DNA of 64,000 nt from JAAXHH01 sp965248395 (GCA_965248395.1 OZ252103.1:2480001-2544000), one strand, 5' to 3'; shown: positions 32,899 through 42,727, counted from the stretch's first letter. The notes: a model not told the origin generated them from the sequence alone. Numbers and translations are program-made.

Positions 32899-33840
32899 AT
32901 GAAACAGCGTAGCTTTTCCGACATGGCCTACGATCAGAAGAAGAAAAAGACGCGCAAGGAACGCTTTCTGGGCGAGATGGACGCGGTATTGCCCTGGCCG
33001 GTCCTGCTCGCGCCAGTTCTGGAGCATTATCCGAAAGCGGGCAACGGCCGTCGTCCCATCGGGGCTTCGGTGATGCTGCGGATCTATTTCATGCAGCAAT
33101 GGTACGGTCTTAGCGACCCGGCGATGGAAGACAGCCTCTACGACGTAGAATCGATGCGCCGCTTCGCCGGCGTGGATCTGAACGGCGTGCCGGACGAGAC
33201 GACGATCTGCAAGTTCCGACACTTTCTGGAGGCGCACGGCCTGACCGAAACATTGTTTCGCAATACGAAGCGCTACCTTTCCGATCGGGGGATGATGATC
33301 AGCGAAGGCACGATCGTGGACGCCACGATCATCCATGCGCCGGCGTCGACGAAGAACAAGGATCGGAAAAGGGACCCCGAGATGGCCAGCACGAAGAAGG
33401 GCAACACCTTTCACTTCGGCATGAAGGCCCACGTGGGCAGCGATCCCAAGGGGCGGGTGCACAGTGTGGCGACCACCCCCGCCTCGGTGCATGACTCCCA
33501 GGTGATGGAGGCTTGTCTGCATGGAAAGGAGAAGGCCATCTATGGCGACAAGGCCTATGCGGACGACAAGCGAAGGCAAAAGGCCCAGTCCGAAGGCGTT
33601 ACCTGGCGGGTGCACCGCAAAGCAAAACGCGGCAGGCGCCTTACCTGCGCGGACCGGTCGTTCAACCGCAAGAGCAATCGCGTAAGGGCCAGGGTCGAAC
33701 ATCCCTTTGGGATCATCAAGCACCTGTGGGGCTATCGCAAGGTAAGATATCGAGGCTTGGCCAAGAACACCGCCCAGCTCTTCACCCTGTTCGCCCTGGC
33801 CAACTTCTATATGGCGCGGCGCGAACTGGTCGCCACATAG
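32899..33840 (+). CDS. IS5-family transposase (DDE, transposase_11 type)
   Basis: A 313-residue DDE transposase. The N-terminal DUF772-like domain (LEHYPKAGNGRRPIGASVMLRIYFMQQWYGLSDPAMEDSLYDVESMRRFAGVDL) precedes the catalytic domain. The first aspartate is in GTIVDATIIHAPAS, the second in IYGDKAYADDKRR, and the glutamate in RARVEHPFGIIKHLWGYRK. All three acidic residues and the frame are intact, so the protein may be active. The ATG follows the weak site GGGG. The gene is the only cargo of the element. Confidence 0.95.
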   Translation: MKQRSFSDMAYDQKKKKTRKERFLGEMDAVLPWPVLLAPVLEHYPKAGNGRRPIGASVMLRIYFMQQWYGLSDPAMEDSLYDVESMRRFAGVDLNGVPDETTICKFRHFLEAHGLTETLFRNTKRYLSDRGMMISEGTIVDATIIHAPASTKNKDRKRDPEMASTKKGNTFHFGMKAHVGSDPKGRVHSVATTPASVHDSQVMEACLHGKEKAIYGDKAYADDKRRQKAQSEGVTWRVHRKAKRGRRLTCADRSFNRKSNRVRARVEHPFGIIKHLWGYRKVRYRGLAKNTAQLFTLFALANFYMARRELVAT

Positions 33841-33998
33841 GGACCGGTGCGTCCAAACCGGACGTAACAGGGCAAAACGGCTCAAAAGGACCGCATCCTG
33901 AGCCCCAATGCCCCGTCTAAACCCGTTAATCGGCTTCGCTTTCATCAGAAACGTCCGCTGTATCGACTCATATCATTCCACCCGATCGTATAGTCGGG

Positions 33999-34013
33999 TT
34001 GATCAGAGCTTCC
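33999..34013 (-). repeat. right terminal inverted repeat of the IS
   Basis: Reads GGAAGCTCTGATCAA on the minus strand, pairing with 32782-32796 at 14 of 15 positions. TTAA at 34014-34017 is the right target duplication. Confidence 0.85.
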
Positions 34014-34060
34014 TTAAATACACGCACCCGTGCCGATCTGGTCGGTCCGATCTGTCCGGA

Positions 34061-35338
34061 CTACGCAATCCGGCGAAGTCCCTTTTCGCCTATGTCCCCG
34101 CGGAAATAACGGTTTTCAAAGTATATCCGGTCCACCGCTTCGTAGGCTCTGCCAATGGATTCCCGGAGATCGTCGGCGAGGGCCGTTACGCCCAGGATTC
34201 TCCCGCCGTTGGTAACCAGTTTCCCCTCTCGCATGGCCGTGTCGGCGTGGAAGGCGAAGACATTGTCCATTTCATCCAGTGTTTCCAGCCCGGAAACCTC
34301 TTTGCCTTTTTCGTACGGACCGGGATATCCCCCGGAAGCCATCACGACACAGGTTGCCGCCTTTTTATTCCACGTCAGGGGTGTCCCGGGCAACCTTCCC
34401 TCGCTGACTCCCAGGGCGAGTTCCGCGAGGTCGTCTTCCAGGAGCGGAAGAATGACCTGTGCCTCGGGATCGCCGAATCGGCTGTTGAATTCGACCACCA
34501 TCGGCCCCTCAGCGGTCATCATGATCCCGCAGTACAACACGCCCCGGTACAGCCGGCCGCGTTTCCTCATGCCCATGATCGCCGGTTCGATGATTCGGTC
34601 CTGTATATCCATTAATGCCCCTTCATCGATGACCGGAGCCGGCGCGTAGGCGCCCATGCCCCCGGTGTTCGGCCCCGTATCGCCTTCGTTGATGGGTTTG
34701 TGGTCCTGCGACGGGGCCAGCGGAATGGCCCTTTCGCCATCGGTAATCGCGAATACGGACGCCTCCTCACCCACCATGAAGGCTTCAATGACCACATGCT
34801 GGCCGGCGTCGCCAAACAGCCTGCCGGTCATCACATCGTCGAGCGCACGCATCGCTTCCTCGACGGTTTGGCACACCAGGGCGCCCTTGCCCGCAGCCAG
34901 TCCGTCCGCCTTGACGACGATCGGCGCACCCTGCTCTTTCACATATTTTCGAGCTGCTTCCAAGTCTGAAAACTCGGCAAAGGCTGCCGTGGGTATGTTC
35001 TCCTCCCGCATCATTTTCTTGGCGAAGACCTTGCTCCATTCGATTTCAGCCGCCGCACGGGTCGGGCCAAACGCCCTTATTCCGAGACGCTCCACGGCGT
35101 CCACCACCCCGGCTTCCAGGGCGCCGTCCGGGCCCACGACTACCAGGTCAACCCCGTTGTCACCGGCGAAATCCGCGATTCCGCCAGCGTCTTCAGACGC
35201 GATGGAAACGCACTCCCCCAGCGCGGCTATCCCTGGATTGCCCGGCGCCGCGTACAGGGTATCGACACTGGCAGATCGGCGGAGCGCCCAGGCCAGGGCG
35301 TGCTCCCTGCCTCCTTTTCCAACGACCAGTACGTTCAT
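34061..35338 (-). CDS. purD: phosphoribosylamine-glycine ligase
   Basis: A 425-residue ATP-grasp enzyme for the second step of purine synthesis, joining glycine to 5-phosphoribosylamine. It opens with MNVLVVGKGGREHALAWAL, then APGNPGIAALGECV, VVVGPDGALEAGVVD, the ATP-grasp segment APIVVKADGLAAGKGALVCQTVEEAM near 130, DHKPINEGDTGPNTGGMGAYAPAP near 210, and VVEFNSRFGDPEAQVILPLLE near 285. Length and motifs are normal. It appears as a single gene with a promoter about 220 bases upstream and an insertion sequence just downstream of its stop. Confidence 0.97.
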   Translation of the reverse strand: MNVLVVGKGGREHALAWALRRSASVDTLYAAPGNPGIAALGECVSIASEDAGGIADFAGDNGVDLVVVGPDGALEAGVVDAVERLGIRAFGPTRAAAEIEWSKVFAKKMMREENIPTAAFAEFSDLEAARKYVKEQGAPIVVKADGLAAGKGALVCQTVEEAMRALDDVMTGRLFGDAGQHVVIEAFMVGEEASVFAITDGERAIPLAPSQDHKPINEGDTGPNTGGMGAYAPAPVIDEGALMDIQDRIIEPAIMGMRKRGRLYRGVLYCGIMMTAEGPMVVEFNSRFGDPEAQVILPLLEDDLAELALGVSEGRLPGTPLTWNKKAATCVVMASGGYPGPYEKGKEVSGLETLDEMDNVFAFHADTAMREGKLVTNGGRILGVTALADDLRESIGRAYEAVDRIYFENRYFRGDIGEKGLRRIA

Positions 35339-35557
35339 GGTGGCTCCAGAATATGAGGTCGCGCGACTATCAACCGTTAAATACCATCGTGGAGATGATC
35401 CTGACGAACGCTAATGGATGAACGGTGAAACCTTTGAAAGAACATCGGCGTTCATATGTATAAAAAGAGGCCGTGTTGACAGAAATGGGGGTCACCGGGA
35501 AACCGGGCATGGTATCAACCCGGGCGCACGATGCTGAGTAGATCTTCGAGATCGAGA

Positions 35558-35586
35558 AAAATAAAGTACAACCAGGGAAGTGTCAA
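35558..35586 (-). promoter_or_regulatory. promoter for purD
   Basis: On the minus strand TTGACA (35586-35581), 17 bases, TATTTT (35563-35558). It predicts a long leader of about 210 bases before the ATG at 35338. Confidence 0.55.
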
Positions 35587-35630
35587 GGCAGGAACTGTGA
35601 AAACCACCCCGCGCAATTGCCCGAAAACCA

Positions 35631-35658
35631 TTGACATCGACCGGTGGTGCGTTAGTAT
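35631..35658 (+). promoter_or_regulatory. promoter for the S41 peptidase-DUF4175-TPR-mpl cluster
   Basis: TTGACA (35631-35636), 16 bases, TAGTAT (35653-35658), about 110 bases before the ATG at 35775. The same -10 sequence occurs at 12432-12437 on the minus strand. Confidence 0.55.
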
Positions 35659-35774
35659 TACAGGACGGTTCAGATTCATTTAACGAACCTCCTTCCATCA
35701 TCTCCGGACCGACGCTTCCGATGCGATCCGAACGGGATCCCAGGCAGGTATAAGTGATTAAGGAGTCTGGTCAC

Positions 35775-37394
35775 ATGTCGACCTTGAAGAAACCTAAATA
35801 CATCATATTGCTGGTCATTGTCGCAGTCGGTTCCTTCCTGCTGGGAAGCACGGCCAACAGGACGATTTACGCGGCGGACAACATCTTTTCCAGCACCAAA
35901 CTGTTGATGGGCGTGCTTAGCCTGGTCAACGACAACTACGTGGAAGAGGTGGAGCCCGGCGAGTTGATCTATGCCGCGATCGACGGTATGCTCGAGGTGC
36001 TCGATCCCCATTCCAATTTCCTCAGCAAGGAAAGTTTCGCGGAAATGGGTGAGCGCTTCAGCGGCAATTTCTACGGCATCGGCATCGAGTTCGACGTCCT
36101 GGATGGATTCCTGTACGTGATCTCCGTGATCGACGGCTCGCCATCGGAAGCTGTGGGACTGCAATCGGGCGATCGTATCGTCAGGATCGACGGTGTATCG
36201 GCGATCGGCATCAAGCACGACGAAGTGCGGCAGAAACTGCGTGGAGAGAAGGGAACCAGGGTGGACGTGACTGTCGAAAGAACCGGTGCCGAAGGGGGGT
36301 TCGACGTCACGATAACCCGCGACCGCATACCCATACGCAGCGTTCGGTCGGCCATCATGCTCGAAGACAATACCGGTTATATCCAGATGATCAGGTTTGC
36401 CAAGACCACGTCCCGCGAATTGGAGACTGCCCTGAACAAGCTTCAAATGCAGGGCATGGAACGGCTGATATTCGATCTGAGAGGCAATTCAGGCGGATAC
36501 CTGGACCAGGCGGTGGAGGTGTCGAGCCGGTTCATTCCCGAAGGCCAGGTTATCGTTAAAACCATGGGAAGGAACAGGAGTTCGAACCAGACGTTCAATT
36601 CCTTAAGAGGGGTAAGCCACCATGACATGCCCCTGGTGATTCTGCTGGATCATCGCTCCGCCTCGGCATCCGAAATCGTGGCCGGCGCGGTTCAGGACTG
36701 GGATCGAGGCGTGATCGCCGGAACGCGCAGTTTCGGCAAGGGTCTCGTACAGACCCTCTACGCGGAACCGCACCTGACGGACGGTTCCGCGCTTAAACTG
36801 ACGACGGCACGGTACTACACACCGAGCGGCCGCATGATACAGCGGGACTACAAGAACAAGTCCTACAAGGAATACATAGAAGGATCGTTCTCCGACTCGG
36901 GCGAGGAGGAGAACGACGAGGAACCGACAAGTAGCGAAGAACGCCAGGTTTACACCACCGCCAACGGGCGTACGGTTTACGGCGATGGTGGAATAACCCC
37001 CGATGTACTGATCAAGACGGCGAAACGCAATTACCCCTTCGTTATCGGCAAGTACCGGGGCTGGGTCCCTTTTGACCGGGCCTGTTTCGAGTTCGCCACC
37101 GCTTTTGGTGTGACCCGGCCGGACCTCAAGGATGATTTCGAAGCGTTCTTGAAGGAGTTCGAAGTCGATGACGCCATGCTCGAAGCGTTCAAGACCCAGG
37201 TACTGGACTCGGGAATTACCTTCACCGAAGAAGAGTTCGCCACCGACCTTGACGTCGTAGGGCTTCAGTTGAAGCGTTCCCTTGCCCGGAATCTCTGGGG
37301 AGACGAAGAAGCCAGTCGCGTGGCCGCGGACGGGGACGAACAGCTCCAGCAGGCCCTGCAGTTGTTCGACTCCCACGAGATGCTGGTGCGGTAG
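35775..37394 (+). CDS. S41 family C-terminal processing peptidase (CtpA-like)
   Basis: A 539-residue periplasmic serine protease. One N-terminal membrane segment (YIILLVIVAVGSFLLGS) anchors it. A helical part with LDPHSNFLS is followed by a PDZ domain (about 95-180; GLQSGDRIVRIDGVSAIG) and the S41 core: LIFDLRGNSGGYLDQAV near 232, RSASASEIVAG with the catalytic serine (about S297), and RSFGKGLVQ with the lysine (about K322). An acidic insert (SGEEENDEEPTSSEE) lies near 375. The C-terminal 110 residues are helical. The start at ATG 35775 follows AAGGAG; a GTG at 35754 is less likely. It heads the cluster with DUF4175, TPR and Mpl genes and probably trims envelope proteins. Confidence 0.92.
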   Translation: MSTLKKPKYIILLVIVAVGSFLLGSTANRTIYAADNIFSSTKLLMGVLSLVNDNYVEEVEPGELIYAAIDGMLEVLDPHSNFLSKESFAEMGERFSGNFYGIGIEFDVLDGFLYVISVIDGSPSEAVGLQSGDRIVRIDGVSAIGIKHDEVRQKLRGEKGTRVDVTVERTGAEGGFDVTITRDRIPIRSVRSAIMLEDNTGYIQMIRFAKTTSRELETALNKLQMQGMERLIFDLRGNSGGYLDQAVEVSSRFIPEGQVIVKTMGRNRSSNQTFNSLRGVSHHDMPLVILLDHRSASASEIVAGAVQDWDRGVIAGTRSFGKGLVQTLYAEPHLTDGSALKLTTARYYTPSGRMIQRDYKNKSYKEYIEGSFSDSGEEENDEEPTSSEERQVYTTANGRTVYGDGGITPDVLIKTAKRNYPFVIGKYRGWVPFDRACFEFATAFGVTRPDLKDDFEAFLKEFEVDDAMLEAFKTQVLDSGITFTEEEFATDLDVVGLQLKRSLARNLWGDEEASRVAADGDEQLQQALQLFDSHEMLVR

Positions 37395-37462
37395 TAATTG
37401 GATTTGATGGCAACGGCATCGCATAATTCGCTTGCAAGGCCGGAAAACGGCAAGGATTGATC

Positions 37463-40400
37463 GTGCCCAGTAAATTGTCCCTTTCCGCCTGGCACGCGCT
37501 GCGAGAACGGCTTCACGCGCTTCGCATCCGCAACCGGCGTGCCCTTGTCCTCGAAGGCTTGTTCGCGGTCGGCACCCTGATCTGCATCCTCGCACTGGTC
37601 CTGACCATCCTCGAATCCCTCCTTTATCTCGACTCGGCGGTCCGGGTTACCCTGATAGCGACGGGTTTCGCCTTCGCCGCGGCCCTACTGTGCTGGAGAT
37701 GTCTCCGCCACTACAGACGCAGTGTATCCGATCAAGACCTCGCGCGGACGGTTGATCGTCGATTTCCTGATTTGAACGACCGGGTAACCGTGGCCTTGCA
37801 ACTTTCCCGGCAGCGGGAAGGGGGTTCCAGGGCCTCCCCTGCACTATTGGACGCGGCGATTGCAGAAACGGCGGGATCTACCCGCACGGTGGATTTCAAC
37901 GAGGCGGATCAAGGATATCGCATCGCCCGCTCCGCCAAATGGTTCGGCGGCGCCTTGGTGCTTTTTCTTGTCGCGATGGCCGCGTATGGCACGCCGCTTT
38001 CCGGTGCCCTGTACCGCCTGGCGCGACCCCTGACCCCTTTTACTCCCCCGCAACTCACGTTCCTCAACGTCCTTCCGGGAGACGTGGAAGTGACGGCAGG
38101 CGGCCAGGTCACCATCATGGCCGAAGCGACCGGTGAAATACCTGAAAGGGCCGTTCTTCGCCTGTCGGCGGACGGAGGGGAATGGAAGGCCGTGGACATG
38201 AGGGCAGTGGCCCCCGCCTCATATTCCCATACCCTGCGCGAAATCAGGGAAAACCTGACCTACGAAATCGAAGCGGGCGACGCGGTAAGCCACCGGTTCC
38301 GGATACACGCCATCGATCGCCCCGCCCTGGGATCTCTGCAACTGACCTACCGTTATCCAGCCTACACGAGGCTGGAACCGAGAACGACGACCGACGGAGG
38401 CGACATCGTCGCGTTGAAGGGCACTCGTGTCGACCTGGCGGCCGTAAATACCAACCAGGATCTGTCGGAAGCGGCGCTCTACCGAGAGGGTATCGAAAAA
38501 CCGGTTGTCATGAAGGTAGAGAACGGCACGGCCACGGGATCGCTCACCGTGAACACCGATCAGCGGTACCGCATCACGTTGCGCAACACGGATGGTCACG
38601 AAAGCGTGAATCCCCCCTGGTACCGGATCATCTCGGTGCCGGACCGCATGCCGTCCCTCCGCATCCTGTCGCCGGGGCGTGACACCGACCTTACTGAAAA
38701 CATGGTCGTTTCATTTCTGGTATCGGGTACGGACGACTTCGGATTCTCGTCGATGCACCTGGCCTATCGAAAGGAGCCCGACGGCGAAGAGCGAAGCAAG
38801 CGCATTGCCGTGGACCTGGAATCCACGATGATGACGCAGCCTTTCGTATGGGATCTGTCGAGCGAAAACCTGGTCCCGGAGGATGTGGTTTCCTATCGTG
38901 TAGAATTGTACGATAACGACACCGTATCTGGTCCCAAGCGAGCCGTGAGCCGAACCTATACGCTGCGCTTTCCGTCCCTGGAAGAGATTTACGACCAGAT
39001 CGACGATACACAGGAACAGCAGGTAACCGACATGGAGGACTTGCTGGAAGAACAGGAAGAGACGAAGAAGAAAATCGAAACGCTGAATCGGTCTCTCGAG
39101 CAGAAAAAGAGGGAAGATGCCGCCGGTGCAGAAGAGCAGGAGTTGACCTGGGAGCAAAAAAAGGAAATCGAATCCGTGCTGGCCGACCAGGAACAGGCGA
39201 CAGATGAACTCCTCAAGGCGGCCGAGGCCGTGAAACAGGCCATGGAACAGCTGGAAGACCACGATTTACAAAGCCAGGAACTGATAGAAAGGATGGAACA
39301 ACTAAGGAAACTGTTTCAGGAAATCGCCACCCCTGAACTCCTCAAGGCGATGCAGGATCTGAAACAGGCCCTCCAGTCATTAGACGACGAGAAACTGAAG
39401 GAATCCCTGGAAGATTTCAAATTCGAGCAGGAGGAATTCCTGAAGCGGCTGGAGCGGAGCCTTTCCATTCTGAAACGCATTCGGACCGAACAGCAGTTAA
39501 CGGCCGCGATTAGACAGTCGCAGGATCTGGCGGCGCGCCAGGAAGAGTTGCGCTATGCTTCGGAGAACACCTCAGATGGTAAAGAGGGAGAGAAACTTGC
39601 AGAGAAACAGCAGCAAATCGGAAAGGATACCGGGGACTTGCAGCGCGACCTTGAAAACCTGGCGAGGGCGATGGAAGAGTTCGGGGATATGCCCTCCGAG
39701 CGTGTACGCGAGGCATCCCGGGAAATCGACCGCCAGGAAATGACGGAGCGTATGGACCAGATCAGCGAGCAGTTGAAAGTCGGCAGGATGCAACAGGCGA
39801 TGGAAGGCCAGCGTAAGATGGCCCAGTCGCTTTCCGGACTCAACCAGCAATTGCAGGAGATCCAGGATCAACTCCAGGAAGACCAGATGCAGGAGATCGC
39901 TAAGGAAATGCGCCGTGCCATGCATCAACTTGTCGATCTCTCCTTGAACCAGGAGTCTCTGAACGGCCGTACCAGGGAGCCGGGCGGTCCCGATACCCGG
40001 GTTTCGATCCTGGCCGAAGACCAGCAAGGACTCCTGCAGGGCGCATCGCTCGTTGCCAACGACATCGTATCCACCGCGCAGAAGACCTTTTTCGTTTCGC
40101 CCTCCATCGGCAGGGCGCTGGGTGAAACGCTGAACAGCATGCATCGCGCGGGCGGCCAACTGGCAGAACAGAAACGCGATACGGCTTCCCAGGAACAGCT
40201 GGTCGCCATGAAATCCCTGAACGAAACGGTTCTGGCATTGCAGCAGGCCATGCAGAACATGGCGAATTCAAGTTCGTCTTCCGGCATGATGGATCTCATC
40301 GAACGGCTTCAGGGTATGGCGCAGCAACAGACCGGTATCAATGACCAGATGAACCAGATGATGAATGAATCGAAGGGCGGTACGGACCTGGAAGCCCAGG

Positions 40401-40846
40401 CGAAGATGTCCCGGCTGGCGGCCCAGCAGGAGGCGCTGCGCAAGAGCCTGGAGCAACTCCGGCGGGAACAGCAGGATCAGCAGGGACAGATCCTGGGCCG
40501 GTTGGAGGAGATCGAAAAAGAGATGGAAGAAACGGTAAGCGAGTTGCAGCAGTACCAGGTCGATCCCCGTCTGGTCGAACGCCAGCAGCGGATCCTGTCC
40601 CGTCTGCTGGACGCGTCCCGGTCCGTCCGCGGCCAGAAACGAGAGGACAGGCGAAGAGCCGCACCGGGCGAGGGCATGGCGAACCGGCCTTCGCCGGACG
40701 ACCTGCCCGATGATCTGCTTAGGTTCGATCGCACCCTCCGAGACGATATCCTGCGCGGCATCAGGGAAGGCGTCTATCCTCGGGAATACGAGGAACTCAT
40801 ACGCGCCTATTTCCGTGCACTTTCCAACGTTCCCGTAGTGAATTAG
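37463..40846 (+). CDS. large DUF4175-type membrane protein with long coiled coils
   Basis: A 1127-residue protein. Two membrane helices at about 28-50 and 55-75 are followed by a third near 155-175. Then comes a region of beta-sandwich-like domains (about 195-510; PPQLTFLNVLPGDVEVTAGGQVTI, YRYPAYTRLEPRT). From about 510 to 1080 it is almost continuous coiled coil rich in Gln, Glu, Lys and Leu (MEDLLEEQEETKKKIETLNRS). The C-terminal end (PDDLLRFDRTLRDDILRGIREGVYPREYEELIRAYFRAL) is the well-conserved tail of DUF4175-like proteins. The function is unknown; relatives occur in FCB bacteria near BatA/VWA genes. The start is GTG 37463, after AAGG; a TTG at 37457 is also possible. Confidence 0.75.
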   Translation: MPSKLSLSAWHALRERLHALRIRNRRALVLEGLFAVGTLICILALVLTILESLLYLDSAVRVTLIATGFAFAAALLCWRCLRHYRRSVSDQDLARTVDRRFPDLNDRVTVALQLSRQREGGSRASPALLDAAIAETAGSTRTVDFNEADQGYRIARSAKWFGGALVLFLVAMAAYGTPLSGALYRLARPLTPFTPPQLTFLNVLPGDVEVTAGGQVTIMAEATGEIPERAVLRLSADGGEWKAVDMRAVAPASYSHTLREIRENLTYEIEAGDAVSHRFRIHAIDRPALGSLQLTYRYPAYTRLEPRTTTDGGDIVALKGTRVDLAAVNTNQDLSEAALYREGIEKPVVMKVENGTATGSLTVNTDQRYRITLRNTDGHESVNPPWYRIISVPDRMPSLRILSPGRDTDLTENMVVSFLVSGTDDFGFSSMHLAYRKEPDGEERSKRIAVDLESTMMTQPFVWDLSSENLVPEDVVSYRVELYDNDTVSGPKRAVSRTYTLRFPSLEEIYDQIDDTQEQQVTDMEDLLEEQEETKKKIETLNRSLEQKKREDAAGAEEQELTWEQKKEIESVLADQEQATDELLKAAEAVKQAMEQLEDHDLQSQELIERMEQLRKLFQEIATPELLKAMQDLKQALQSLDDEKLKESLEDFKFEQEEFLKRLERSLSILKRIRTEQQLTAAIRQSQDLAARQEELRYASENTSDGKEGEKLAEKQQQIGKDTGDLQRDLENLARAMEEFGDMPSERVREASREIDRQEMTERMDQISEQLKVGRMQQAMEGQRKMAQSLSGLNQQLQEIQDQLQEDQMQEIAKEMRRAMHQLVDLSLNQESLNGRTREPGGPDTRVSILAEDQQGLLQGASLVANDIVSTAQKTFFVSPSIGRALGETLNSMHRAGGQLAEQKRDTASQEQLVAMKSLNETVLALQQAMQNMANSSSSSGMMDLIERLQGMAQQQTGINDQMNQMMNESKGGTDLEAQAKMSRLAAQQEALRKSLEQLRREQQDQQGQILGRLEEIEKEMEETVSELQQYQVDPRLVERQQRILSRLLDASRSVRGQKREDRRRAAPGEGMANRPSPDDLPDDLLRFDRTLRDDILRGIREGVYPREYEELIRAYFRALSNVPVVN

Positions 40847-40855
40847 ACGGTGATC

Positions 40856-42727
40856 ATGGGTTCCTTTTCATCAAAGCACCGGTTCATTTTCACGTCGATT
40901 CAGACATTTCGGAGTAAAGGGATCCTCGTCGTCTTCCTCATGGCGGTGTGTTGCCTGCCTTCGTCTATCGAGGGGCAGAACAACCGGCCTGCCGACCTGA
41001 ACAGTCGGATCGAACTGGCAAGGTCGCTGGAACGTCTTCGGGAGTATGGCCGCGCGGCGGTCATATTCGAAAAGGTATTGCAGGATGCACCGGATAACAT
41101 GTCCGCCCTCAATGGTCTGCTCCGGTTGTACTTCCAGCTCGAAGCGTTTGACAAGGCGATCGCGCTGCTCGAAGCCCACATCGAAAAATCGCCCAAGAAC
41201 ATAAGTTTTCGCCGCAGGCTGGCCGACGCGTTCTACAGAACCGACCGGACCGCAGCAGCGGAAGAACAGATCGGGCTCCTGCTGGATCTCTATCCGAAGA
41301 ACGAAGGCGTCGTACATCAAATCGGTTCCCTGTACACCGGTAGGAAGGATTACGACAAAGCCGTTCAAGCTTATCTGTCGGGTCGCCAGAGACTGGGTAA
41401 GCCCGATGCCTTTGCCCTCCAGTTAGCCGGTATTTATACAACGATGCTCGACGTACCCGGCGCCGTGAGAGAATACGTACGGTGGTTGACGGTGCAGCCG
41501 GCCCAGCTTGGCGTGGTCAATGACCGGATCGATCAGCTCACCGGCTTCAGCAGCCAGGAACTCGTGGAAAGGGCATTGCAGAAAGCGGTATCCGAGCACC
41601 GGGACAGCAAGGACGCCCACAATCTCTTTGGAAACTTCTATCTCAGGCACGACAAGCCCCGGGATGCGCTGGGCGAGTACCGGGAGGCCGACCGGCTCGA
41701 CGGATCCAGCGGTACGTACCTGGTCCGGTTTGCCGAATGGGCGCTGCGGGAAGGACACCACCAGGACGCCGTGGAAACCTATCTGGAACTGATCCGGTCC
41801 TCCGCTGCCGATCCCCTGCGTGCAGCGGCAACCACCGGCCTCGCGACGGCTTACCGTCAGACGGGAGCCTTTGACAAGGCCGCGGCGACCTACCGGGAGA
41901 TCATTTCGCAATATCCGGAATCCAGGTACCGGGAGAAAGCGGTGTTCCACCTGGCCGGTATCTACCTCTCCCACCATCATGACGGACGACAAGCGCTTGA
42001 AGGGTACCGGTCGCTTCTGGCAGATGCGCCCGCGACGGAGTTCCAGGAGGAAGCGATGTTCGGCATCGCGGAAAGTTACGTAGTCCTGGGCAGTTTCGAG
42101 GACGCCGTCGCACAGTACAACCGCATCCTGGAACCTGAATCTGGACTCACGGATCCCGAAACCTACGCTCGGGCGAATTTCCACCTGGGAGAGATGGCGC
42201 TCTACCAGGGTCGACTGGACGACGCCCTCGACAAATTTCACAAAACGGCCGATCGCTATACGGACAGTCCGTACGCCAACGACGCACTGGAGTGGACCAT
42301 CCTGCTCGCGGAAGGCCGGTCCAGTGGAGACGATTCGCTCAAAGAATACATCCGGTCGACGCTGCTTCGACGCCAGTTCAACGACCAGGAAGCGCTGGAC
42401 ATCTGCAAAGGGTATGTCGAAAAAAACCCCGAAAGCCTGATCGTGGACACGGTTTTCCTGGACATCGGACTGATCCTCGACCGAATCGGCAAGCCCTACC
42501 AGTCCGTCGCGGCGCTCCGCGACCTGATCGAGAGATATCCGGAAAGCCGCCGTCTCGTCGCTGCTCAGTGGCATATTGCCGAGGTCTACGAAACAAAGAT
42601 CGGCGATATTCCCCAGGCCCTGACGGAATACGAGACCTTGCTTGTTTCCTACCCTAACCACTTCAATAACGACTCCGTACGCCGCAAAATCCGGGAACTG
42701 ACCGAAAACCATCCGCCAACACCCTGA
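40856..42727 (+). CDS. exported tetratricopeptide repeat (TPR) protein
   Basis: A 623-residue protein with an N-terminal signal sequence (GILVVFLMAVCCLPSSIEG) and about twelve TPR-like helical pairs over the rest. Clear repeats include LERLREYGRAAVIFEKVLQDAPDN, LFQLEAFDKAIALLEAHIEKSPKN, FYLRHDKPRDALGEYREADRLDGSS and YRQTGAFDKAAATYREIISQYPESRYREKAVF. TPR arrays hold protein partners; as an exported member between a DUF4175 protein and Mpl it may act in envelope assembly, which is inference. A GTG at 40850 is an alternative start, two codons earlier. The stop of the preceding gene is 9 bases away, so they are co-transcribed. Confidence 0.85.
   Translation: MGSFSSKHRFIFTSIQTFRSKGILVVFLMAVCCLPSSIEGQNNRPADLNSRIELARSLERLREYGRAAVIFEKVLQDAPDNMSALNGLLRLYFQLEAFDKAIALLEAHIEKSPKNISFRRRLADAFYRTDRTAAAEEQIGLLLDLYPKNEGVVHQIGSLYTGRKDYDKAVQAYLSGRQRLGKPDAFALQLAGIYTTMLDVPGAVREYVRWLTVQPAQLGVVNDRIDQLTGFSSQELVERALQKAVSEHRDSKDAHNLFGNFYLRHDKPRDALGEYREADRLDGSSGTYLVRFAEWALREGHHQDAVETYLELIRSSAADPLRAAATTGLATAYRQTGAFDKAAATYREIISQYPESRYREKAVFHLAGIYLSHHHDGRQALEGYRSLLADAPATEFQEEAMFGIAESYVVLGSFEDAVAQYNRILEPESGLTDPETYARANFHLGEMALYQGRLDDALDKFHKTADRYTDSPYANDALEWTILLAEGRSSGDDSLKEYIRSTLLRRQFNDQEALDICKGYVEKNPESLIVDTVFLDIGLILDRIGKPYQSVAALRDLIERYPESRRLVAAQWHIAEVYETKIGDIPQALTEYETLLVSYPNHFNNDSVRRKIRELTENHPPTP

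Larger units (their letters stand above)
32782..34013 (+). mobile_element. complete IS5-family insertion sequence, 1232 bp
   Basis: The element is bounded by 15-bp terminal inverted repeats. The left one is GGAACCTCTGATCAA (32782-32796). The right one, read on the minus strand from 34013, is GGAAGCTCTGATCAA, with one mismatch. TTAA target duplications lie at 32778-32781 and 34014-34017. One intact transposase gene fills most of it. The size and single gene fit the IS5 subgroup (about 1.2 kb). Intact ends, target copies and gene suggest recent insertion. It sits between purD and tsaC, in the opposite orientation. The 117 bases left of the transposase and the 173 bases right of it show no other gene. 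Confidence 0.92.
35339..35774. other. 436-bp intergenic region between purD and the S41 peptidase gene
   Basis: No coding region is supported here. It holds two divergent promoters (35558-35586 on minus, 35631-35658 on plus). The purD leader of about 210 bases contains three CCGGG-type motifs (35495-35499, 35503-35507, 35519-35524) that could pair with each other, but I recognise no known riboswitch. The remainder shows nothing clear. Confidence 0.6.

Noticed and set aside
33513..33920. Second reading frame within the IS on the plus strand
   Set aside because: It overlaps the transposase in another frame, has no known motifs and a composition typical of an out-of-frame translation.
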